Shown here in pieces: positions 34,541 to 42,864 of a stretch of 64,000 nt of DNA. This DNA is from Anaerococcus mediterraneensis (GTDB lineage: Bacteria > Bacillota > Clostridia > Tissierellales > Peptoniphilaceae), in assembly GCF_900128415.1 (NCBI RefSeq), contig NZ_LT635772.1:248001-312000 (forward strand), given 5' to 3'. Position 1 is the stretch's first letter. The number at the start of each line of letters is the position of its first letter. A model generated the notes under the pieces. The model saw nothing but the letters and a program-made list of their open reading frames with translations, made no database searches and was not told the DNA's origin. Both the position numbers and the translations under genes were made by a program.

Positions 34541-34579
34541 ATTCATATTATACTTAATTTTATACATTTTTCATGCAAA

Positions 34580-35137
34580 TTAATGAAAAAACAAATGTTC
34601 TATCAAAATTTTAGTCCCCAAGCTTATCAATATGATCCCACCAACAAGTTCTGCCATTTGTTTTGATTTTAATCCTAGCTTAGATCCTATTTTAAAACCT
34701 ATTATAGAAAGCAAAGCGGTTATTATACCTATAGTAGATGCTGATTTTATAATATCAATCTGCAAAAAAGCAAGACCAACACCCACTGCAAGGGCATCTA
34801 TAGATGTAGCTATTCCCATTTTAGCCAATGATAAAAAATCAAAACCTTGGTTGAGCTCACAGTAGGCCTCCCTTGATTCTTTTATCATCTGAATGCCTAA
34901 AATAAGGAGCAAGAAAAATGCTATCCAATGGTCAATAGCCCTGATCTCTTCTGCAAAGCCCCTACCGAGGAAAAATCCCAAAACTGGCATCAAAGCCTGA
35001 AAAAGACCAAAGCAAAGTCCAACTGACAAAGAATTTTTAATTGAATGAGTTTTCTCTGATAGACCCTTGCAAATGCCGGCTGCAAAAGCATCCATGGCAA
35101 GGCCAACAGATAAAACCAAAAGTGATATTGTATCCAA
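34580..35137 (-). CDS. mntP: manganese efflux pump MntP
   Basis: This 185-residue protein has six membrane segments in two repeats. GLAMDAFAAGICKG in the first and GIATSIDALAVGVGLAF in the second carry the paired conserved Asp residues of MntP. It exports Mn2+ when the cell has excess. The start codon is TTG behind a GGGGG site. There is no yybP-ykoY riboswitch, since only about 65 bases separate it from the preceding terminator. Confidence 0.92.
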   Translation of the reverse strand: MDTISLLVLSVGLAMDAFAAGICKGLSEKTHSIKNSLSVGLCFGLFQALMPVLGFFLGRGFAEEIRAIDHWIAFFLLLILGIQMIKESREAYCELNQGFDFLSLAKMGIATSIDALAVGVGLAFLQIDIIKSASTIGIITALLSIIGFKIGSKLGLKSKQMAELVGGIILISLGTKILIEHLFFH

Positions 35138-35202
35138 AATTCCCCCTAACTATCATTTCCAATCGCCTATATATTTAACCAGAAATATAGATTTTTACAA
35201 GA

Positions 35203-35227
35203 AAAAAGCGACTAAAATAGCCGCTTT
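35203..35227 (-). terminator. terminator of the polysaccharide cluster
   Basis: On the minus strand AAAGCG and CGCTTT with an inner CTA/TAG pairing are followed by TTTTTTC. It begins inside the stop codon of the lipoprotein gene. Confidence 0.8.
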
Positions 35228-35555
35228 ATAAACTCTTTAATTTATCTTTTTTGATATAAAAATTTTGCCCCAAAAAATTTACATATACAAAACCCTTATC
35301 TTCTGATAAAATAACCCTAACTATAGATCCTTTCTCTAGGATGTCAAAGGCTGTTTTGTCATCCATATCTGCATAGATTTCAGTATCTTCTAAGACCTGG
35401 CAGTCCATATTTATTGGTACTTCTTCTTTTATAGTCATTTTTGAACTTGGTCTTATTTTTATATCTTGTTTTTTATAAGTTTCATCTTTTGCACAGCCGA
35501 CTAAAAGTATAGATAAAAATACTATCAATAATTTATTTATGATAAACCACCCCAC
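35226..35555 (-). CDS. small lipoprotein with SH3-like C-terminus
   Basis: This 109-residue protein has a membrane-like N-terminus ending SILLVGCAKDE, a lipobox with Cys about residue 21. The rest, with ILEKGSIVRVILSEDKGFVYVNFLGQNFYIKK, has the strand pattern of bacterial SH3 domains that bind cell-wall peptides. The start codon is uncertain: GTG at 35555 lies inside the upstream gene (23-base overlap) and no clean ribosome binding site serves it. It is the last gene of the Wzy-Wzz-lipoprotein cluster. Confidence 0.6.
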   Translation of the reverse strand: MGWFIINKLLIVFLSILLVGCAKDETYKKQDIKIRPSSKMTIKEEVPINMDCQVLEDTEIYADMDDKTAFDILEKGSIVRVILSEDKGFVYVNFLGQNFYIKKDKLKSL

Positions 35556-36678
35556 AATAGCTGGTGCCAGCTTCGCTTAGATCTCTGATCGCTTTATCCA
35601 GGTCGGATTTTTTGCACGAATCATCTACCAGTATGATTTTCATATCACAAAGCCTAGCTGTAAGAAAAGGCTCCTGACTTCTTAGGCTCTTTTCGTCAAT
35701 CATTATATAATTGTAGGAGTTTTCCCTATTGGCAAGCTCAGCAAAAAACTCATCAGAATCTAGGATCTCTCTAGAGTTTTTTCCGCTAAGGCCAATATAG
35801 TCTATATTTTCTTTTCTGATTATTTTGAAAGATTCTTTTTGACTTAGGTATTTTTTATCGATCTCCGACCTATTTTTGCTATCTACAAAAAGGATCCCAT
35901 TGTTTGTAGAAAAGGCTTTGGCTAACTTCTCACTAAAAGCAAAAGAATCTATATTTCCTATACTGCTTATGCCGATTATCCCATCATCAAGCCTATTTGT
36001 AATTTTGGCTTTGATCTTGAAATACTCATCATCCCTTGCCAAAACATCATAGCCAAGCTCTTTTAGGTCATCCATTGATGCGATCTTATCTGACAAAAGA
36101 GTTTTTATGATTATGATTACAAGGCCCAAAGCTAGTCCTGCAATACCTGCTACTAAGGAAAAGATCAAAAGTTTTATCATAGATGGCTTTTCTACCATAA
36201 CCTGGTTTAGATAAGATAAATTATCTGCCCCCAAATAGTCTTTTACCATTAGCCTAAAATTTTCACAAAGAAGCTTTAGGCCATCTCTCGCCTCGTCCTC
36301 ATTTTCATCCTTGTAGGTAAAGGAGATAAGGCCTGCTTGGGGATTGACCTCGAAGTTTGATTTTTTCATCACTTCTTTATAATTATCTCCTGATCCACCC
36401 GCCTCAAGGCCCTTGGCTACATTTTTATAAAGGTCAGGTGTCTTTAGGACCTCGCTGTAGATGTTGGCTAATTTTTCATTTAGCATTAGTCTGTTATAGG
36501 ATATCTCCTCCCCTTCTTCTACAGAGGCAATCAAAACTGCCTTGGCTTCATAAATGTCAGCATAATTAGAGTATCCGTGGCCAAAAACTATGGCAAAGGC
36601 TATAGCTGCTGGTAACAATAGGGGTGTGAGATTTTCCTTTATCCCCTCTATTATCTGATAAGTTGTAACTTTTCTCAT
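35533..36678 (-). CDS. Wzz-type polysaccharide co-polymerase with degenerate kinase domain
   Basis: This is a 381-residue protein. The N-terminal Wzz part has membrane segments at about 16-34 and 167-190 flanking an extracellular domain. After residue 200 a cytosolic domain resembles bacterial tyrosine kinases of the CpsD/EpsB type. The Walker A place reads GISSIGNIDSFAFSEKLA, without the GKS/T triad, and ILFVDSKNR replaces the usual VLLIDADLR. It therefore looks like a fused, inactive kinase. Wzz proteins set polymer length. It follows the EpsG-like gene by 17 bases and overlaps the lipoprotein gene. Confidence 0.72.
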   Translation of the reverse strand: MRKVTTYQIIEGIKENLTPLLLPAAIAFAIVFGHGYSNYADIYEAKAVLIASVEEGEEISYNRLMLNEKLANIYSEVLKTPDLYKNVAKGLEAGGSGDNYKEVMKKSNFEVNPQAGLISFTYKDENEDEARDGLKLLCENFRLMVKDYLGADNLSYLNQVMVEKPSMIKLLIFSLVAGIAGLALGLVIIIIKTLLSDKIASMDDLKELGYDVLARDDEYFKIKAKITNRLDDGIIGISSIGNIDSFAFSEKLAKAFSTNNGILFVDSKNRSEIDKKYLSQKESFKIIRKENIDYIGLSGKNSREILDSDEFFAELANRENSYNYIMIDEKSLRSQEPFLTARLCDMKIILVDDSCKKSDLDKAIRDLSEAGTSYCGVVYHK

Positions 36679-36695
36679 AAAATTCTCCTAAAAAA

Positions 36696-37814
36696 TTATC
36701 TAAGTGATGTTATTGCTTGCAAATTGGTAAAGAAAAAATCATAGGCTGGGGCATCTATCATTATGTAGATAGCATAAGGTAGGATAAAAACCCCAATTGA
36801 TAAGATCAAAAGGAAGCAAGCAAGACTATCCTTATATTTTATCTCCTTTATAACAAGGGGGATAAAAAATATCTGCATCAAATTGAAAAACGCCGAAAAC
36901 CTAAAGGCAATAGCTGTCGATGACCTAAAGATGAGCATGACTACAAGTCCAAAAAATATGGCCTTGATAGAAGCTGACTCCATCGAGTGCTTGTCAAATG
37001 ATTTTTTGTCAAAATACATGATAGACATTATAAATAACAAGAGTCCAAAAATGATTCTTGGATCATAAAGCTTCATGGCGTAGGCAAATTTCCCCTCAAA
37101 GGTGTAGGATATAACCTTTGTTGCCATCCTAGCCATGCCTCCTACTTGCAGGATTTTTGCTATGATTTTAAATAAAAGTTTTGAAAAAACAGACAAGACA
37201 AAGCTTGCCAAGACCAAAAATATCTTGGTGAAATTTGAAATATCAATTTCCAAATAAAGCAAAAAAGGCAATAAAATCAGAGCCGACCTGTGAAAGCTAA
37301 TTGCCAAAAGCAAAAAGATAAGGGATTTTATTCTTTTTCTTTCTGTCTGCATGAAAATTGCCATAAGTCCTAGGCCCATAGCTGTGGCTGTCCTTGATGT
37401 TTGCATATCAAATTGCAAAAATATTGGCAAAAAAATCAGGGCTGACAAAAATGGATTGGCCGATTTTTTCAAAGTCACATAGGCTACAGGGCCTATGGAT
37501 AAAAAATTCATAAGGACTATGACCCACTGGCGGCTGGCTCCTATCAGGTTTATAAAATAAGAAAAGAACCTAAAAGAAAACTCTACCGGGTAGGAAAAAT
37601 TCATGACCTTTGAAAAATCTGTCCCTATATCCTTGGCAAACCACAGATAATTATAATAATCTCCATCTCCTGATCCTCTTATAGCTGCAAAGACAAACAT
37701 GAGTCCAAACATGAGGAGAGCTCCTAGGTTTTTTTGATATTTATTTTTAAAATCTATAAGGCTAAGACCTGAAAACAAGAAGATTTCCAGGCTAAAAAAC
37801 AAGGCAAAACCCAC
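36696..37814 (-). CDS. EpsG/Wzy-like polysaccharide polymerase
   Basis: This 372-residue protein has ten or more membrane segments and the EpsG-family blocks FAAIRGSGDGDYYNYLWF, then FRFFSYFINLIGASRQWVI. The start codon is GTG behind AAGGAGG. EpsG-like proteins polymerise repeat units outside the membrane. It leads a three-gene cluster with a Wzz homologue and a lipoprotein, but no glycosyltransferase or flippase is nearby. Those functions must come from elsewhere, or the cluster modifies another polymer. Confidence 0.78.
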   Translation of the reverse strand: MGFALFFSLEIFLFSGLSLIDFKNKYQKNLGALLMFGLMFVFAAIRGSGDGDYYNYLWFAKDIGTDFSKVMNFSYPVEFSFRFFSYFINLIGASRQWVIVLMNFLSIGPVAYVTLKKSANPFLSALIFLPIFLQFDMQTSRTATAMGLGLMAIFMQTERKRIKSLIFLLLAISFHRSALILLPFLLYLEIDISNFTKIFLVLASFVLSVFSKLLFKIIAKILQVGGMARMATKVISYTFEGKFAYAMKLYDPRIIFGLLLFIMSIMYFDKKSFDKHSMESASIKAIFFGLVVMLIFRSSTAIAFRFSAFFNLMQIFFIPLVIKEIKYKDSLACFLLILSIGVFILPYAIYIMIDAPAYDFFFTNLQAITSLR

Positions 37815-37874
37815 TAGCCCCTCCTTTTATTATTCTAATTCTATCATACTCTTAAAATCACCTATGACCGCATT

Positions 37875-38366
37875 CTATAAGGATAAATACTCTTTGGAGA
37901 GGAGATCTTTTAGGTCTATTTCTTCTGAAAAAGGTGAAAGTCTTGCACTAGTCCTTATATTTTTTTCTAAAAGCAAGTTGAAAACCTCAATATCGAAGGC
38001 ATCTACCCCTATATATTCTGTCAAAAGCTCTTTTCCTATAGATAAATGCATGATACCAATATTTACATTTTCTATATCTAGTCCCTGGTCAAGAAGTCTT
38101 TTCAAGTCATGACTAGAATCGACTAAAAGAAAATATTCTCCACCATGAGTCTCTAAAAAATCTCTAACCTGGTCTACATTTAGGTAGGTCCTAGCTATAT
38201 TTTTTTCTATGGTTAGGTCCATTACTTCTCTAGCAAAGGCATCTTCCATCATCCTATCATTTGCTATGATCAGATTTTCTAGGCCATATTTTTCGCACCA
38301 CCTTTTGACAGTCTCCCCATGAGAAAGTCTAGAATCTATCCTTAAAAGCTTTATTTTGCCCATCAT
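37875..38366 (-). CDS. orphan PTS IIB component, mannose/sorbose family
   Basis: This 163-residue protein has the IIB core LLRIDSRLSHGETVKRW, where His16 is the site phosphorylated in the family, and LIIANDRMMEDAFAREVM. In transport IIB usually reads DDRLIHGQV; here SHGET is slightly changed. No IIA, IIC or IID gene is adjacent. It overlaps the HAD phosphatase gene by 4 bases. A second ATG at 38363 has better spacing to the AAGAAGG site. A regulatory rather than transport role is plausible. Confidence 0.75.
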   Translation of the reverse strand: MMGKIKLLRIDSRLSHGETVKRWCEKYGLENLIIANDRMMEDAFAREVMDLTIEKNIARTYLNVDQVRDFLETHGGEYFLLVDSSHDLKRLLDQGLDIENVNIGIMHLSIGKELLTEYIGVDAFDIEVFNLLLEKNIRTSARLSPFSEEIDLKDLLSKEYLSL

Positions 38367-39010
38367 GCCCTTCTTATTTCCATTTCTCTTGGATGGTCAA
38401 TAATAAGGTCTGGGTTTTCCGCCTCAAGAATAGATTTTGGCCTAAAACCCCAGGCACAGCCTACAGTAAATACTCCTGCGTTTTTGCCACATTTCATATC
38501 TACTTCGCTGTCGCCAAAATAAATAATATCAGAATTATTCACTCCGAATTTATCTTTTAAGATCATAATCCCCTCTGGTGATGGCTTTCTCTCATAGTCC
38601 TCCCTGTAGCCTAGGATGAAATCAAAGTAGCCCTGACCAAAAACTGCTGGGATAACCTTGTTGCAGGTTGGGTCTGGCTTATTTGAAAAACAAACCAAAG
38701 GCGCTCCAGTTTTCTTTAGTTTATCCAAAACCTCTACTATACCATCATAGGGTTTTGTTAGATGTGATGGGTTATCATCATAAGCCTGGTTGTAAAAATC
38801 TAAAAAATTTTTCCTAAATTCTTTCTCCTTGCTAGCGCCTACATAGTCTAAAACCTTTTGACACAAAACTACAGGGCCATTGCCTACAAATTCTTCTACC
38901 TTTTTTGTAAGGATGGATCCTAGAGAAAATTCTTTTAGGCTATAATTTATAAAGTAAGAGATAGTCTCTACTGTGTCAAGCAAAGTACCATCTATATCAA
39001 AAATATACAT
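38363..39010 (-). CDS. HAD-family phosphatase, phosphoglycolate phosphatase-like
   Basis: This 215-residue HAD-IA enzyme has motif I FDIDGTLLDTVETI, motif II VCFSNKPDP, motif III Lys in GYREDYERKPSPEG and motif IV YFGDSEVDMKCGKNAG. It belongs to the Gph/PpaX group acting on small phosphate esters in the cytosol; the substrate is not determinable. It is coupled to the PTS IIB-like gene by an ATGA overlap, hinting at sugar-phosphate metabolism. Confidence 0.9.
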   Translation of the reverse strand: MYIFDIDGTLLDTVETISYFINYSLKEFSLGSILTKKVEEFVGNGPVVLCQKVLDYVGASKEKEFRKNFLDFYNQAYDDNPSHLTKPYDGIVEVLDKLKKTGAPLVCFSNKPDPTCNKVIPAVFGQGYFDFILGYREDYERKPSPEGIMILKDKFGVNNSDIIYFGDSEVDMKCGKNAGVFTVGCAWGFRPKSILEAENPDLIIDHPREMEIRRA

Positions 39011-39127
39011 ATTTCCTCCTATTTACCTATATATTTTACTATAAATCAATTATTTTTCTTTGCTAGTGGGAAAGCCTGGTTTTTGGGTATAAATATGGAT
39101 AAGGATCAATAAAAAAAGAAGGAGCTT

Positions 39128-40570
39128 ATGAATAAAAAAAGAAACTTATCCTTGCTTAGTGATTTTTATGAATTTACTATGGCCAACGGATATTATCAAA
39201 AAGGAATGAAGGATACTGAGGCAGTTTTTGATGCCTTTTATAGGAGAAATCCAGATGGAGCTGGTTTTTCTATTTTTGCAGGGCTCAACAATATAATAGA
39301 TTATATTGATAACCTACATTTTTCTAGCGATGACATAGATTATCTGAGAAAAAATGGCAATTTCTCCGAGGATTTCTTATCCTACTTAGCCGATTTTAAG
39401 TTTACCGGTGATGTTTGGGCATTCCCTGAAGGATCTGTTATGTTTCCAGGTGAGCCAATTGTCACAGTCAAGGCGCCTATCATAGAATGTTCTATTATAG
39501 AAACATTTTTGCTTTTGTCAATGAATTTCAATTCTTTGATAGCGACAAAGACTAACAGGATAGTAAGTTCTGCTGGTGGCAGAGCGGTGATGGAGTTTGG
39601 TGCAAGGCGCGCCCAAGGAGCTGACGCCTCTATCTGGGGAGCAAGAGCCGCCTACATTGGAGGAGCACCTATAACATCAAATACCTATTCTGCAAAAAAA
39701 TATAATTTCAAGGCAGTAGGTACCATGGCCCACTCTTGGGTCCAAGCTTTTGACAGCGAATATGAGGCCTTTAAAACCTATGCAGAAATCTATCCAGAAA
39801 ATTGTATCTTGCTTATAGATACCTACGACACCCTAGAGTCAGGGCTAGTAAATGCTATGAAAGTCTTCAATGAAGTCCTTGTGCCAAAGGGCCTAAAGGG
39901 TGGAGTCAGGATAGATTCTGGAGACCTTGCCTACCTATCAAAAGAAGTCAGAAAAAGACTAGATGAAAATGGCTTTGAGGACTTCTCCATAGTGGCATCC
40001 AACTCCCTAGATGAATTTAAAATCGAATCCCTACTTGCCCAAGGAGCCAAAATAGACTCTTTTGGTATAGGTGAAAGACTGATAACTGCCAAGTCTGACC
40101 CGGTTTTTGGAGGGGTTTATAAACTTGTTGCTATAGAAAATGATGGCAAGCTACAACCAAAGATCAAGGTATCAGAAAACGTTGAAAAGATCACAACACC
40201 GGCCTCCAAAAAAGTCTATAGACTCTATGACAAGGCAACTGGCAAGGCCGAAGCTGACTATATAACCCTAGCAGACGAGAAAATCGACGAAAGCCAACCA
40301 CTAGTTATCTTTGACCCACTTTTCACATGGAAGATGAAAAAAATGAAAAACTTCGAGGCTAGGTGCATGCAAGTGCCAATCTTTGAAAAAGGCAAACTTG
40401 TCTATAAAGAGCCAAGCCTAGAAGAAATCAGCGAGTACAGAAAAAAAGAGGTCGAATCCATCTGGGAAGAGGTCAAAAGATACGACACACCTCACAACTA
40501 CTATGTAGACTTATCCCAAGAACTCTGGAACCTAAAACAAAAACTGATCATAGAAGCAAAATCAAAATAA
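39128..40570 (+). CDS. pncB: nicotinate phosphoribosyltransferase
   Basis: This 480-residue enzyme starts LLSDFYEFTMANGYYQKG and carries GAPITSNTYSAKKY, GTMAHSWVQAF with the His phosphorylated in the family, LIDTYDT and GVRIDSGDLAYLS. It makes nicotinate mononucleotide from nicotinate and PRPP for NAD salvage. The long C-terminus fits the PncB type of Gram-positives. An AAGGAG site is 6 bases from the ATG, and the gene ends at a strong terminator. Confidence 0.95.
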   Translation: MNKKRNLSLLSDFYEFTMANGYYQKGMKDTEAVFDAFYRRNPDGAGFSIFAGLNNIIDYIDNLHFSSDDIDYLRKNGNFSEDFLSYLADFKFTGDVWAFPEGSVMFPGEPIVTVKAPIIECSIIETFLLLSMNFNSLIATKTNRIVSSAGGRAVMEFGARRAQGADASIWGARAAYIGGAPITSNTYSAKKYNFKAVGTMAHSWVQAFDSEYEAFKTYAEIYPENCILLIDTYDTLESGLVNAMKVFNEVLVPKGLKGGVRIDSGDLAYLSKEVRKRLDENGFEDFSIVASNSLDEFKIESLLAQGAKIDSFGIGERLITAKSDPVFGGVYKLVAIENDGKLQPKIKVSENVEKITTPASKKVYRLYDKATGKAEADYITLADEKIDESQPLVIFDPLFTWKMKKMKNFEARCMQVPIFEKGKLVYKEPSLEEISEYRKKEVESIWEEVKRYDTPHNYYVDLSQELWNLKQKLIIEAKSK

Positions 40571-40576
40571 GAAAAA

Positions 40577-40608
40577 TAAAACACCAGTTTTTAAATACTG
40601 GTGTTTTT
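40577..40608. terminator. terminator after pncB
   Basis: AAACACCAGT pairs with ACTGGTGTTT around an 8-base loop, with five T following; it also serves the convergent GH84 gene. Confidence 0.92.
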
Positions 40609-40642
40609 CTTTATGCTTATCAAATTGTTTTGGCTTGTAAAT

Positions 40643-41911
40643 CTATCTATTTATCAAATCCTTATAAATTTGATCTATAACCCTACTTGTCTTCACATTT
40701 TTTTCCTGATACTTTCCATCAAAAACCTCAATCTCTATAGATTTTGATTGTTTATAAAACTCTTCTGCCTGGTCAATTTTTTTATCCAAGATAGATAAAA
40801 CCGCCCTTGTCAAATGATCTAAACTTTCTAAAAAGTTTTTGATCTCATCAAAAAGCTCTTTGTTTGTGTGATTTTTTTGATAATTTTCTATGGCTCCTAT
40901 CTTTTTTTCTAATAGTAATCTGAGATTATTAAAATCTCCTAAATCGTAGGCCTTTTTGATCTTCATATCCTCTAGAAAAACCGTATTTGGGGTCCTTTCA
41001 TAGACCAAGGACCCATAAAAACTTGGGGCGATTACTATTAAATCTTCATAAGCTTTGGGCTCTATATATTTGACAGCATCCATAAAGGCAAGGTCTGCCT
41101 CATAGTTTCCCGGATTTTTCAAAAACTCATTTGCCTGGTAGATAGCAATTTTTGAAAGCTCTGCCTGGTTCATTGGGTTTAGGTAAAAGCCATCAAAGTT
41201 TAGATCTTTTGAGTCAAAAAACTCAAAAACTTCGATGAAAATTTGGTCGTTTTTGTAATCATTGACTGGCCAATTAAACCAAATATAGGGTTTTTTGCCA
41301 GTCCTTTTAGCAAAATCCTCATAGGACTTGTGAGAAATTGGTGAAACGACCTGGCTTCCAGTCCACATGATGTTGATATTTTTTATATCCTTCAAAAGAG
41401 ATTCGTATTCATCACCCTTTTCATCAATCCAGTCATCATTGTACCAAGGGTGGACAAAGTAAAGATTTGACCCACTTCTCTTTTCTACAAAATCAGCCAA
41501 ATCTTTTATCAATTTCATATGGTCGATCCTTTTTTCGAAGGCTATATCCCTATCTATATCATCCATACAAAGGCCAAAAGATTTGACACCGATAGATTTT
41601 AGCTGCCTATACTTATCAAAAATCTTTTGGATCTCTTCTTCATAATTATCAAAATCAAAAGGATTTTGGCCAGGATGGATAGCCCAAGTGAAGACTATAT
41701 TTTTATTTTTGCTAAATTCTGCCAGTTTTTTTATTTTCTCTAGGTCTTTTTTTGGATAAGGCTCTCGCCATTTTTTATTGTGGTAGGGATCATCTTTGGG
41801 TGCATAAATATATTGGTCCATGCCAATTTGCCATAGGAAATCTATCATAGACATCCTCTCTTCAAAGCTCCATGCTATCCCATAAAATCCCTCTATAACT
41901 CCTTTTTTCAT
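40643..41911 (-). CDS. cytosolic GH84-family beta-N-acetylglucosaminidase
   Basis: I start it at the ATG at 41911, with TAGGAGA 5 bases upstream; it overlaps the manA stop slightly in position but follows it. The 422-residue enzyme begins KKGVIEGFYGIAWSFEERM, then YIYAPKDDPYH and FGLCMDDIDRD. The Asp pair in MDDID matches the two catalytic acids of GH84 enzymes. Family members remove N-acetylglucosamine, including from glycoproteins. Unlike clostridial secreted forms it has no signal peptide and no added binding domains. Its partner is manA. Confidence 0.85.
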   Translation of the reverse strand: MKKGVIEGFYGIAWSFEERMSMIDFLWQIGMDQYIYAPKDDPYHNKKWREPYPKKDLEKIKKLAEFSKNKNIVFTWAIHPGQNPFDFDNYEEEIQKIFDKYRQLKSIGVKSFGLCMDDIDRDIAFEKRIDHMKLIKDLADFVEKRSGSNLYFVHPWYNDDWIDEKGDEYESLLKDIKNINIMWTGSQVVSPISHKSYEDFAKRTGKKPYIWFNWPVNDYKNDQIFIEVFEFFDSKDLNFDGFYLNPMNQAELSKIAIYQANEFLKNPGNYEADLAFMDAVKYIEPKAYEDLIVIAPSFYGSLVYERTPNTVFLEDMKIKKAYDLGDFNNLRLLLEKKIGAIENYQKNHTNKELFDEIKNFLESLDHLTRAVLSILDKKIDQAEEFYKQSKSIEIEVFDGKYQEKNVKTSRVIDQIYKDLINR

Positions 41912-41918
41912 GTCTCTC

Positions 41919-42857
41919 CTATACTGGATTTGACTCAACCATGGTCAAATCACCCTTGATTATATAATTTTTGGCCTTGTTTGTTATTATAAAAAAGTCA
42001 CCTTTTTTTAGTGGGTAGGTCTTAAGTCCAATTTCTATCTGACCACTGCCATCAACTACAGCTTCTAATAAATAATCTTTGGTCCTTTCAAATTTTGCCT
42101 CATCTTTTATTTTTATCTCTCTAACCTCAAAAAACTCATTTTCTGTAAGGATTTTTAGGTCATAGCCTTCTTTTTTAAGAGATTTTATTTGGTCTTCGTC
42201 CTTATATATTTTTATAGCTTCTTTGGATTTTTCTAAATGGAGATCACGAAGATTGCCGTCTGCATCTTTCCTATCATAGTCATAAAGCCTATAGGTGATA
42301 TCTGATGCTTGTTGGATTTCCAAAATCAATGACCCTTTTTTTATAGCGTGGACCCTGCCTGCCCTTACAAAAAAGAAATCTCCCTTTTGGCTTGGGACTT
42401 CTCTTAGGAGCTCATTCCATTTTCTCTCATTGATCAATTTTATAGCCTCTTCTTTATTATCGACATTGAGGCCAAAAATAATAGAAGATGGATTTTTATT
42501 TAAGATATACCAACATTCGGTCTTGCCCTTTGACTTTTCAAGGCGGGAAGCCATATGATCATCTGGGTGAACCTGGATTGACAAATCATCTTTCGCATCT
42601 ATGATCTTGACTAAAAGTGGAAATTCATCATCTTTTGGATCGGCAAAAAGCTCTGGCTGATTTTTATAAAGATCTTTTAGACTAGATCCTTGGTATTTAC
42701 CATTTTTTATTATAGAACTTGCCCCGTCCATTGCAGATATAGCCCAATACTCTCCGGTTTTTTCACTAGGGATTTCAAGATCATATTCTGTTTTTAGCCT
42801 TGATCCTCCCCAGATTTTTTCTGAAAATTTGCCTTCTAAAAATAATATTTCAGTCAT
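41919..42857 (-). CDS. manA: mannose-6-phosphate isomerase, class I
   Basis: This 312-residue enzyme has the type I zinc site: IQVHPDDHMA (Gln and His), ECWYIL (Glu) and VRAGRVHAIKKGSLILEIQQASDITYRLYDYDR (second His). It interconverts mannose-6-phosphate and fructose-6-phosphate. It sits 7 bases after the D,D-carboxypeptidase stop region and directly ahead of the GH84 gene, linking sugar release to glycolysis. Confidence 0.93.
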   Translation of the reverse strand: MTEILFLEGKFSEKIWGGSRLKTEYDLEIPSEKTGEYWAISAMDGASSIIKNGKYQGSSLKDLYKNQPELFADPKDDEFPLLVKIIDAKDDLSIQVHPDDHMASRLEKSKGKTECWYILNKNPSSIIFGLNVDNKEEAIKLINERKWNELLREVPSQKGDFFFVRAGRVHAIKKGSLILEIQQASDITYRLYDYDRKDADGNLRDLHLEKSKEAIKIYKDEDQIKSLKKEGYDLKILTENEFFEVREIKIKDEAKFERTKDYLLEAVVDGSGQIEIGLKTYPLKKGDFFIITNKAKNYIIKGDLTMVESNPV

Positions 42858-42864
42858 AATTCTC

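Noticed and set aside
34560..35225. yybP-ykoY manganese riboswitch ahead of mntP
   Set aside because: Fewer than 70 bases lie between the preceding terminator and the mntP start, and the conserved core is absent.
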